NCBI GenBank assembly: GCA_947172415.1
Contig: OX359197.1
Span: 6,015,673-6,079,672 of the forward strand
DNA: 64,000 nucleotides
Source: Chondrosia reniformis
Taxonomy: Eukaryota > Porifera > Demospongiae > Chondrillida > Chondrillidae
Reading direction: 5' to 3'
Shown here: positions 43,867 to 54,157 of the stretch, piece by piece
Position numbering within the stretch: position 1 is the stretch's first letter
Layout of the letters: each line of letters starts with the position of its first letter
Notes under the pieces: model-generated
Told to the model about the DNA's origin: nothing
The model's input: only the letters and a program-made list of their open reading frames with translations
Databases searched by the model: none
Made by a program: the position numbers and the translations under genes

Positions 43867-45582
43867 ATGAATGGTTGGATAGTGTGCCTCTTTCTATTTT
43901 TAGTCCGTGTGAACTCGAGTTTTGAATTCAAAGGACTAAATTTACGATTACTTCCTTCTATTGCGAGAAACTACTCGACAGACGGAACAGACAATAATTT
44001 GGATTACATTATAGATGGAGAGGAGGTTCGGACAACTCCAGATTTGCGTCCTATCGATGGCTCTCTCTTTATCTTCTTGTGGTGGAACTCGGACCAGACT
44101 ACCAACATCTCTGCTATTGTTATAACAAAGTCAAAAGATCCAAGAACGGTTGAAGTGATCGCTAACATCAGACCTACATATAGGGTACCTTTAAATAAAA
44201 GTGAATTACTGGTTCGATTTGAATGTAAAATTCAGTCATACGTGCCTGTAGGCGTTGAAATTCAGTTTACCTTTTACCAAGAAGGGGATGATTTGCCTTA
44301 CACCGTTAAATTGATGAAGGTGTGTACACGCTCCACGAATAATGACCACACTGGACAAGAAGAACCTAGATTGGTGTACATCTTGGTGATAGTAGTAGGG
44401 CTGGTGATAGCTGCTGTAGTGGCGCTCTTTATTATTATTGCCGTACTCTATCAAAGGAGGCCTAAGTGCATAGGCTGTGCCTTAAGGGGAAGCAGAAGCT
44501 TGCAACTGGGTCCAGTGTCCAGTGATGACCCTAGTCGTAACATGCTTGATAGTGACACAATGGAAGGCTTGCGACACTATCAGTGTGAAGCAGTGCCGAG
44601 ATTTGATGGCACACTACTTCACATGACTGCTGAAGCCATCTTTATTCCGTCTCAGCAGCCAGAACTAAATGGAGGGCACCTACCCAGTAGTCCAATTCAA
44701 AATACATGGGTGCTGCAAAATTTGAAATTGAGAGATGTAGACGACCACAACATGACTGTGGGGGAGCTATTAAAACATGGCCAATTTGCTCTTGTTTATG
44801 AAGGACAGATCCGCAACACAAAGGACAATAGGGACGTCACTGATATTTTTATAAAGACACTGAGACCAAATGTTCCTGAACCAATCTTGACACAGTTTGT
44901 TCAAAGTGTCATGTTATTGCATAATACCAGTCACAAACACTGCTTTAATCTACTAGGGGTCCATCTGAATGAAGGGAGAATCCCCATGTTCCTGTTTCCA
45001 AAGGCACCCTATGGGACCCTGAAACACGTTTTACAGGAGATGAAGCAGGGAATGTCTACTGACATCTTGAAACAGGAGTTATCCAGCCACAATTTGGTGT
45101 TTATGGCCATTCAGATAGCAAGGGGGATGTATCATATTACCAAGAAACTGAATTTGGTTCATAAGGACTTGGCTGCAAGGAATATCTATGTACATAGGGA
45201 CCTGCATATAAAGATAGCCGATGGAGCGTTGAGCTGGGACCTATATCCGCAAGACTATGAGCTGATGGAGACAGGTGAAATGATGGCGGTGAGGTGGCAG
45301 GCTGTTGAAGTATTGCGTGAGAGAGCATATTCAATGTACTCGGATGTTTGGTCATTTGGAGTAGTTCTCTGGGAGATGCTGACTTTGGGTCAAACACCTT
45401 ATTTGGAGGTGCTAGTAGAGGATATGATTCCATATTTGGAGGGCGGTAGAAGATTGCCTCAGCCAATTAATTGTAGTAATGAACTATTCTCTGTGATGGG
45501 CCAGTGTTGGGCATTAACTGCATTTGACAGACCTAGATTTAGTTTCTTAACTGTTGCACTTGAAGAACTCCATTTTAGATAA
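43867..45582 (+). CDS. RYK: RYK-like Wnt receptor pseudokinase
   Basis: This is a 571-residue single-exon protein. In order: a signal peptide (MNGWIVCLFLFLVRVNSS), a WIF-like ectodomain (about residues 19-155, with NRT-type sequons and a late Cys pair), a transmembrane helix (about 169-195, LVYILVIVVGLVIAAVVALF) and a tyrosine-kinase domain (about 300-565). Hallmarks of RYK are VHKDLAARN for HRD, ADGALS in place of DFG, LGQTPY, and LPQPINC. The glycine loop is degenerate (KHGQFALVYEG) while the ATP-site Lys remains (FIKTL), so it is a predicted pseudokinase. RYK binds Wnt through the WIF domain. The tail lacks further domains. It is divergent from ESCO, with 438 bp between the starts. Confidence 0.9.
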   Translation: MNGWIVCLFLFLVRVNSSFEFKGLNLRLLPSIARNYSTDGTDNNLDYIIDGEEVRTTPDLRPIDGSLFIFLWWNSDQTTNISAIVITKSKDPRTVEVIANIRPTYRVPLNKSELLVRFECKIQSYVPVGVEIQFTFYQEGDDLPYTVKLMKVCTRSTNNDHTGQEEPRLVYILVIVVGLVIAAVVALFIIIAVLYQRRPKCIGCALRGSRSLQLGPVSSDDPSRNMLDSDTMEGLRHYQCEAVPRFDGTLLHMTAEAIFIPSQQPELNGGHLPSSPIQNTWVLQNLKLRDVDDHNMTVGELLKHGQFALVYEGQIRNTKDNRDVTDIFIKTLRPNVPEPILTQFVQSVMLLHNTSHKHCFNLLGVHLNEGRIPMFLFPKAPYGTLKHVLQEMKQGMSTDILKQELSSHNLVFMAIQIARGMYHITKKLNLVHKDLAARNIYVHRDLHIKIADGALSWDLYPQDYELMETGEMMAVRWQAVEVLRERAYSMYSDVWSFGVVLWEMLTLGQTPYLEVLVEDMIPYLEGGRRLPQPINCSNELFSVMGQCWALTAFDRPRFSFLTVALEELHFR

Positions 45583-46155
45583 TTTTTTCATCATTATACG
45601 TATATAGCTAAACTGTGTACACGTGTACTTATATATATGAAAATAATCACCGCTTTAATAATAATATTATTATTGTTATTAGAGTGCATTATGTGCTATA
45701 TAAGCACACAAGAGCCTAATGGCTCCATGTAGCACTGTACAGAGAAATACACAGAGTATATACAGTATAGTTTGAATGTTACAGCCTATATATAGTATAT
45801 ACGTATATGTGCAATTTAGGTTTTTAAATCTATACCTATGTGTTGTTTTCAGCTGTTCCTACTTAGAGAGTAATCCTCTAATAGAATGTACTGTATATAC
45901 TCTTAGGTATACATAACCTTTGCACTTGCTTAGTACAATTAAAACATCTGTTAATACAAATGACATCAGCAGTGCTTAAGTCTTACAGAATGTGAGAAAA
46001 GTGGGCCATTTTGCTCAAATATGTATACTGTCATATATAGTTAATAGCCATTCATAGTGTTATCAACAAAAGCATAAAATAAACAAACTCTGCATGTTTG
46101 TGATGATAAATACAAAGTAAATTTTAATTTTTGTATATACATACAACAAAGTTTC
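45583..46155. other. Spacer between RYK-like and proline-rich gene
   Basis: AT-rich 3' flanks of two convergent genes, with a (TTA)n stretch near 45658-45680 and many TATATA runs. No exon is seen. Confidence 0.5.
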
Positions 46156-47353
46156 TTAGTCATTGAGTCTGCTAGTGGTAAGAGCAATTGGAACAGCGAT
46201 TGCAACTATCGTGAAAACGACAAATATGACGCAGGAAACAATACAGAATATGAGAAAAATCATCAATCCAGCCTTGTTCTATAGATAAGAAGAGAAAAAA
46301 GGTAACAATTGAGAATATTCTACACATAGTCTACAAAAGTTTTCCTTAACTTAGTTCATGCATCATTAAAGGTCAGAGAATAACATGTAGTTTGGAATAT
46401 GGCGTTTAGATAATTAATTCATCATTCAGAGGGAGCATGAACTACCAACACTTAGTACTCACATTGTTGGCACCATATCCACTTCTGTAAAACCCAATAT
46501 TTCCACTGGGAGGAGGCACAGAGTAAGCTGTGATCTGCAGAGAGAAATAAATATGACCAGTGCTACCTCACAAGGACTTTCGTTACAGTTCCTATAATGT
46601 CTGCAGCATCATTTTCCTTAATTTAATAAGCTGCGACTTTCCTAATATCCTATTCTGTTTCAAGAGTACATTTAGTAGTGGCAATCTTAAAAGTGTCTAT
46701 TTTGAAGTACTAAGTTGCTACACAAGCAAAGTGTGAGGCTTCTATGAACAATAAAATGTATATTTATATTGAAAATAATAACCTTATAATTAAGACCTTT
46801 TTAAGTCCTACTAATTAACAAGTGACTTCAGAAATATACTATAGATCTCATAACGTAATGAACAATATAATACTAAATACAATATATGAAATTAAAAATA
46901 CTTTTATCTGAATTCTATAAGTTACATTGATAAATTTTCAGTGTCTGATATATGGGTAAACAATATTTTGTATATACACGTACATAATGTACAACTGAGT
47001 AGAAGTGTGAAGCGATATTTCAAAGTATAACTTACTTGAGTAGATGGTGGAACTGAAGCCGGCACTTGCAAGGGTTGGCCCTGCCCGGGGAGTGGTTGGT
47101 TGGGGTAGCTTGGAGCAGGATATCCACCGTAGCTCTGTGGCTGTTGAGTGGGATAAGGAGCGATTTGGGGCTGCGCTGGGTCACCTGGATAAGATAATTG
47201 TTGGGGTGGCGGTGAAAATGCTTGGTTAGGAGGATAAGGGTCAGGGGCAAGTGTTGGCGGAGCGGTAGGGGCTGCGACAGGGTCTTGGTTCAATGGAGGT
47301 TTCTCGTCCGAGGGAGCAGCAAAATCAGAGTAAGGAGGTGGTTGTTCAGCCAT
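46156..47353 (-). CDS. Proline-rich single-pass membrane protein
   Basis: Three exons, 47036-47353, 46463-46534 and 46156-46278, join in frame to 170 residues. The N-terminal about 125 residues are Pro/Gln/Tyr-rich with PPPYS (PPxY) at residues 5-9. A single hydrophobic helix (GLMIFLIFCIVSCVIFVVF) follows near the C-terminus with a short tail, so a tail-anchored or single-pass topology is likely. The PPxY plus membrane anchor resembles adaptors that recruit NEDD4-type ligases, similar in style to the LITAF proteins nearby, but no LITAF cysteines are present. I do not recognise a named family. Confidence 0.75.
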
Positions 47354-47393
47354 GACAAGTCGACGGGTACCCGGCTTTGATTTACTCTTAAAG

Positions 47394-48130
47394 TTTAAAG
47401 TTTCCTTTGTGTGTAAACTTCCTTTGGGAGTATTTAGGGCGGATGCGTACACGTGATCGGTGGCCAGTCACGTGCTCATATATAGTGGACACATGACAAA
47501 TAATACAAATAGAACATTTCCCTTCCACTAAAGCTTTACACTTGCATGGCTGCACACAAAATTATGTCTACCTACTGCCTGTAGTATTGTATGGTACGTG
47601 CTATAAGCATACAGCAGCCGTTAGGATCTAAGTACATGTACGTTTTAGTTTCTGGTACATGTAACAATCATGTATATATGCATGCCTTGTAATTGCTTAC
47701 TTCAATAAAAGCTTACTTTGTGTGTAAACTTCCATTAGTATAATTATGAGGGAGTATTTAGGGTGAAGAGGTATACTTTATAGCATATCAAATGCCAGTA
47801 ATGAAGAAATCCAATCAATGGCGTGGGCGGCAGTTTTACCACTGGTTCAAAAGCTAAAAGTTTTCTATGACTTTTCAGAAACACTAGATAGTTGTATAAT
47901 TATGTTACTGTGAATGTTAACCAGCACAGATCGCACACCAAGTGAACATTTGGAAACTCAACAGGCCTTATCTAAACAGTTTGCAGAGATTCTTGATTTC
48001 ACACTAAGCTTTGGTGATCTAAAGGTACTGCAGGATGTCAAGCAGTATGTGATCAGTAGCTAATCATTTGCCATAGTCCATTTACCAAATTACCACTAAA
48101 GCTTTACACTTGCATGGCTGCATACAAGCG
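47394..48130. repeat. Segmental duplication around the proline-rich gene 5' end
   Basis: Block A (TTTGTGTGTAAACTTCC then GGGAGTATTTAGGG) occurs at about 47405-47440 and 47718-47765. Block B (CCACTAAAGCTTTACACTTG then CATGGCTGCA) occurs at about 47526-47555 and 48094-48123. The order A-B is kept, and in the second set the CYRI-like fragment lies between A and B. Confidence 0.75.
47781..48024 (+). pseudogene. CYRI/FAM49 fragment with premature stop
   Basis: The frame reads NEEIQSMAWAAVLPLVQKL, then VFYDFSETL, then after an in-frame TGA at 47911-47913 [20 protein letters not shown] and [15 protein letters not shown]. This aligns without gaps to the CYRI (FAM49, DUF1394) family around its KAWGAVVPLVGKL and LTSTPYSPTQHLE segments. 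The TGA replaces a residue in the conserved alignment. The fragment ends at AAAG|GTACTG, a possible donor. The N-terminus and the rest of the about 320-residue protein are absent here, so this is a decayed partial copy inside a segmental duplication. Confidence 0.8.
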
Positions 48131-48411
48131 TTACAACCATTACATCTATAGGCCTGTATAACAAGTGTATGAAGGACCTTACATATGTAATTACGTATGC
48201 ATCACATGATATGCATGTTATGGATAGTTGCAACTTGGTATTTGCTGTTTTCAATTTAAATTTGTAAAGAGGATAGTGAAAGTACAAAAGATGGATGTAA
48301 TGACAGTTCAATATAATACAAAGATGGCATAACTGCATACCTCTCAGAGACTTCTGTTAAACATACGCATAATAAGAGTATAAATTCATACTTGAAAAAG
48401 GAAGGTTAAAA

Positions 48412-51400
48412 CTAATAATTCATGACCCTTTTAACAGCTTCATAACATCGGTACTTGTCAGGTAGGTAGAATGGCTCTGTAATGTGAGGAAAGGGCGTGT
48501 CCCAACCACACACCCTCTGGATAGGAGACTCCAGACTAAGAAAACATTCACTCTGGAGAACATGAAATACAACCATGATTCACTTGTCAATGAAGATTAT
48601 ATTTCATCAATCAAGTGAAAACTTCAAGCTGAGTTAATGAAAGTAACTAAGAATTTCTGAAACTACAATTATTTGCTGTGCATGTATGTAATTCTCAATA
48701 TATAGGGAAACTTCTAAACAAAGAATATTGGTATAATTCCCTTAGTCCTTAATGGAGAAATTGTAACTTACTCAGAAGGGATATACGTATGGTAACATAC
48801 AGATTGTATTAACACTGTCACAGTCCTGTACTATACCTGGATTGTGGATGCCACCTCTCCTCCAAATCCGGCAGTAAGAGGGGCTTCATGGGCTATCACT
48901 AAGCGACCCGTCTTTTCAACTGACTGCAGTGAAGATAGCAAGGTCACTAATATTATACCAAAGTAAGTGATTAGCTATATATACATTATAGGTAATGCAG
49001 AATTCATAATGAATCTACGTATAATGGTAAATCAGTGGTTAATTTTTCAAATATATTGTTTGTACATGTAAAACCTTTACAATTATACAATTAATACAAT
49101 TCAGTGATTTGGTGGTAAATGTAGAATGTCACCGGATGAACACTATAGGTACACACCTAGTACATACATACGCACATGAATAATCTAATACACCACTTTT
49201 CAATATGCTACATCTACTTTAGAATAAAAAAAAACAAAAGGGACCTAGTAATACTATATACACATACTCATGTACGTAGTTCATCCTATGATCCAATTTC
49301 TACTTCCCATAGGCTAGGGCAATGGGAGCGGCTGTGGGAGGGGCAATTGGAGGGGCAATGGGAGGGGCTGTGGGAGAGGCTGTTGTTGGGGCAGTGGGAG
49401 GGGCAACGGGAGGGGTAATTGGAGAGGGTTCACATATAACAAGTAGTTCCTTAAGACATAGATGTACCTTAACTACAGTGTCTACGTCCCAAGGTACAAT
49501 GGTCCTCAGATCAATGAGCTCACAAGAGACGCCCAGCTCATCTCTCGCAAGGGAACAGACATCCTTCAATATCTGTACCTGAGTGCCATATCCAACCAGG
49601 GTCACATCAGATCCTACAATGAGGCAAGAGGAAGGTCAAGAACTACAAAATGGACAGCAGTTGATAACAGTAAAAGGAAGGACAAACAGAATATGGTGTA
49701 CCATTTAGTAGTTGGTATTCAGTTTCGAATAAACTACATACTTACAGGTACACGAATAATCACCGTATTTTCAACATGCTACATGTACTCTACAGTAAAG
49801 GTCTATAGAGAACTACTGAGCGAGAGCTTTGGATGAGGATACAAGAGTTTTCTCCTTCTACTCTTCCTCTTAACCACTGGGCCAGACAGCTGTTTCTGGG
49901 AATTCCACCCTTCATCAGTGACCCTGTGAATCTTTGTCTTCCTCTTGATCTTTCCTCTTGATCTTTTGCGAGTCCACTACGTACATGTGTTTTCTCGCTT
50001 TACTTCATGATGTTTGGGAATGATTACTTGTGGTTTGATTATCACTTTGATTATTCATATACGATACAGGTATATGATGAGGCTAGCTATTCACTATAAA
50101 TAAGATAGCCTATTGCATAACTCAGTGTTGAATGCACTCAAATAACCTGGTTCCAGCACCTCTGCACTTGAGAGTGGAAGGGTATAGTCGTCCACTGGAA
50201 CATCCTCAACTGTAGAAATTAAAATGTAACTGTATGTAGTACTACAGCACAATATCACAAATATAAATTTGACAAGTTGAACTTCAACTTTTGTAAAATC
50301 CTTTAAGATGGCGATAAATTTTTTGCATGAGAAGGTGAAGTAGGAAGAGAAGGGTGAAGTAGGAAGAGAAGGGTGAAGTAGGAAGAGAAGGGTGAGGTAG
50401 GAAGAGAAGGGTGAGGTAGGTAGAGAAGGGTGAGGTAGGAAGAGAAGGGTGAGGTAGGAAGAGAAGGGTGAGGTAGGTAGAGAAGGGTGAGGTAGGTAGA
50501 GAAGGGTGAGGTAGGTAGAGAAGGGTGAGGTAGGAAGAGAAGGGTGAGGTAGGTAGAGAAGGGTGAGGTAGGAAGAGAAGGGTGAGGTAGGAAGAGAAGG
50601 GTGAAGTAGGAAGACAAGTGTGCATAAAAAAGATGAAAATACAAACAAATGCCTTACCAGCTTGTCTGTAGAGTATTTTAGGCTCAAAGAACACACAAGG
50701 GTTAGGATCTCTTATGGCAGCTAGTAGTAATCCTTTAGCCTGGCTAGGTCCTCTGGGAATAATTACCTAAACGTATTACATAATACATTTAGGTAACAGC
50801 TGATAAAAAGAGCAGTTACTGTAAGTAAAGTTCACAAGATTACTAGGCAATCTACACCTCTTGTAAGTACATAAGGACTCATAGCAGGTTGCATTAGATT
50901 ATTAACCAGAAGGGCAATTTGGCAGTGCAGTATCCTACCCTTAGTCCCGGAACATGAGCATAGAAGGCCTCTGGGCTCTGTGAGTGGTAGTGTGCTCCGT
51001 GTCCTACAGCTCCATAGGGAGCACGAACTGTCAGACCACCACAGTCGAAGAGGTTTCCAGAACGATATCGAAACTTGGCTGCTTCATTCACAAACTAAAA
51101 TAAAGATAAAAAATGCAAAACTGTAATCTTTGATATACAGCGAGACCTCACTTAACCGCACACATCTGTTTCATACAAATATCTGGAGCACTGAGGGAAT
51201 TGGATAAGTGACAAATATATCATTGATATAAAATATGTCTATATAAATATAAATCGGTCAGAAAATGTGCCTTAATGGTATCATATGTTGATTAGGGTGT
51301 GTTTGCTTGTAACAGGCATATTTCTTTCTTATCATTTCCTATCAGTGCATTCCCTGGCCTTTTTGGCTGTAAACAAGAAACCATTTCCCTATTTCACTAA

Positions 51401-54053
51401 AAATAACACTTAATGAATGCATCCTCCTATATATACATACTTCATTAGGTCATGGTAAATTTAATTAAAAAAGGTTTCGCCTGTATATGGAGGTGTTTGC
51501 CAGTCCAAATGAGGAAAATGATATAAGTGATGGTTTACAAATACATGGAATGTAGGAAGGTCTGGTCCTCTTGAGTGGAGGCTTCCTATAGTGCTGTACC
51601 CAACAATAACTAGTCTATGTCATTTCAATATACTACATATATAGATGTTTGCAGACATATTATTGAATTACTAGGAAAATGGCTTTTTAAAACGAACTTG
51701 AGTTTTTATTTCTATGAATTGCACATTAGTACAGTCACTGTATAAACAGTTGAATTTAGTGTTTCCGCTATTCTGCAGCCTCATATTGATATTAACCACG
51801 TCTAAAGGAAAGTGATGTTGTAAATTATCAATCATACACTGCATTCCAATAAGGGCAAAGCTGTGACACAACCCAACCTGTTTTAATGCAAACAAGTGTT
51901 CAGACTTACTTGGTCAAACGCCGGGTGAATGTAGTCTGCAAACTGTATCTCTGCGATGGCTGTAGAGCCCTGGGCCGCCACGCCGATCCCAAAAGCAACA
52001 ATGCCCTGCTCTGACAGTGGAGTGTTAAATACCCTATCCTTCCCTATAAACATTTGTACAAAGGAAATAAAGAAATCAAACAGAAACTGATTAAGTATTT
52101 TTACCATGTCATGCAAATAACAATTTACTCTATGAAATATTCATTATTTGTGTGTCTAATGCTGTTCCATACATCTACTGGGTTATACCAGTCTTGTGGT
52201 GAAGGTATGTAATAACATTAACACTAGTGTTTACCCATACTTAATTTTAAAATTAACTACATCTGCATACATACATACATACATACATACATACATACAT
52301 ACATACATACATACATACATACATACATACATACATACATACATACATACATACATACATACATACATACATACATACATACATACATACATACATACAT
52401 ACATACATACATACATACATACATACATACATACATACATACATACATACATACATACATACATACATACATACATACATACATACATACATACATACAT
52501 ACATACATACATACATACATACATACATACATACATACATACATACATACATACATACATACATACATACATACATACATACATACATACATACATACAT
52601 ACATACATACATACATACATACATACATACATACATACATACATACATACATACATACATACATACATACATACATACATACATACATACATACATACAT
52701 ACATACATACATACATACATACATACATACATACATACATACATACATACATACATACATACATACATACATACATACATACATACATACATACATACAT
52801 ACATACATACATACATACATACATACATACATACATACATACATACATACATACATACATACATACATACATACATACATACATACATACATACATACAT
52901 ACATACATACATACATACATACATACATACATACATACATACATACATACATACATACATACATACATACATACATACATACATACATACATACATACAT
53001 ACATACATACATACATACATACATACATACATACATACATACATACATACATACATACATACATACATACATACATACATACATACATACATACATACAT
53101 ACATACATACGTATGTACAATAGACTGTAATGGAGTCAACTTCCAATGTTCAGCAAATTTTGTAATTTTCAATAGAGGGAAGACAGAATTTGTAAACATA
53201 ATTACGTATCTGCATGCAAGTGGTTGGCTGATGGTAGTGTATTGTACCATATTTATCTCTCAGTCCCAATGTGCATCTGAATACACCACCGAATGCTACA
53301 TCTTCACCAAACACCAGTGCGTTGGGGTCTCTCTCCATAGCCTGGTCCATTGCACTGACCAGAGACTGCACCAAGTTCATCTTCTGTGTCTCACCTGAAA
53401 CAACGTACCAGAGTTTCTTATAGAAAATACAATGCCGTAAATAGACGCTTGCAGATTTACTAAATTTTGAATTTTTAGGGGTAGCCTACGTAGTTCAATA
53501 TATGTTCACCCCCTGCGACCGATACGGTAGGATTGATATGAATATCATTAACGCCGTACCGGCATTACGTCACAAAATACTAATGCAAGACCGTAAATGG
53601 TTCTCGCTGTCTCTTTTCCATGCTTTGAGGGCATCGGATAAAATGTAAATGCCGTCTAATGTAAAGGGCGGGATACGAGACTGTCAACTATACACACGTC
53701 AACAGACGCGCACACACAGACAAACACAACAATTATTTGCATACGTAAGATCAAAGTAACTTGTTAAATAAGTCAATCCGGTTACATACGGTAATACATT
53801 AAGACTAAAACAAACTGCTGTCCTACCAATCAATCAATCAAACTATAGAATATTCCCCACGGAAACGGTAGAATGGATATGCAGAGACACTGTGGAAAGC
53901 ACTGGACTAGAGTTTTCTCTGTAAAATACCTTGCGCTGGAGGAGGGTCCGGAACGTATGTAATTCCTCCAATGCTTCTCTTTGCTACTGAAATGCTAACG
54001 GCACAAATTCTCTTAATATTTCGTAAAAGACTTAATGATTTCGAAGCGGCCAT
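48412..54053 (-). CDS. BCKDHB: Branched-chain 2-oxoacid dehydrogenase E1 beta
   Basis: Nine exons join in frame to 368 residues (human 392): 53930-54053, 53248-53394, 51910-52043, 50939-51094, 50658-50766, 50147-50209, 49468-49613, 48837-48923, 48412-48552. The N-terminus is basic and Ser-rich, suiting a mitochondrial presequence ([15 protein letters not shown]). Family blocks include [82 protein letters not shown] and [15 protein letters not shown]. With E1 alpha it forms the thiamine-dependent decarboxylase of the leucine/isoleucine/valine breakdown complex in mitochondria. Introns 2, 5 and 7 hold tandem arrays. It shares a 104-bp divergent promoter with STPG2. Confidence 0.96.
49310..49435. 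repeat. G-rich tandem repeat in BCKDHB intron 7
   Basis: Units of GGGAGGGGC with CAAT or TGTG spacers (GGCAATGGGAGGGGCTGTGG) repeat about ten times, just beyond the exon 7 donor at 49468. Confidence 0.85.
49752..49985 (+). repeat. Dispersed repeat, longest copy
   Basis: This runs from ACGAATAATC through CTCTACAGTAAAGGTCTATA and GAGAGCTTTGGATGAGGATA to a CT-rich block and GATCTTTTGCGAGTCC, collinear with 4840-5035. It lies in BCKDHB intron 6. A shorter related piece is at 49175-49245 in intron 7. Confidence 0.7.
50330..50620. repeat. 19-bp purine minisatellite in BCKDHB intron 5
   Basis: About fifteen units of GGTGAGGTAGGAAGAGAAG with A/G and A/T variants occur. The sense strand is a long pyrimidine run (CTTCTCTTCCTACCTCACC). 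Three - strand frames stay open only because of the repeat. Confidence 0.92.
52264..53110. repeat. Pure (ACAT)n microsatellite, about 210 units
   Basis: This is an uninterrupted ACAT/ATGT tetranucleotide run of about 845 bp ending in ACATACGTATGTAC, within BCKDHB intron 2. No internal variants are seen. It makes open frames of IHTY or MYVC repeats that are not genes. Confidence 0.98.
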
Positions 54054-54157
54054 TTTGGGGTACGCCTTCTATGGGCACATGACAGCGGGGCCGGCCAGAC
54101 ATAATTAGGCCTATATATATAGACTAGGCGTAACCAAGGCAACGGCAATGTTGAAAA
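54054..54157. promoter_or_regulatory. Divergent promoter BCKDHB / STPG2
   Basis: Opposed start codons lie 104 bp apart. The spacer is GC-rich for this window (AGCGGGGCCGGCCAGAC) with a TATATATA stretch at about 54113-54121 on the STPG2 side. Confidence 0.6.

Noticed and set aside
50094-50696. Leucine/serine/proline ORFs on the - strand
   Set aside because: Produced by the 19-bp purine/pyrimidine array in BCKDHB intron 5; real exons 5 and 6 flank it.
52196-53398. Long IHTY and MYVC repeat ORFs
   Set aside because: Pure ACAT microsatellite inside a BCKDHB intron; no start context, domains or splice support.
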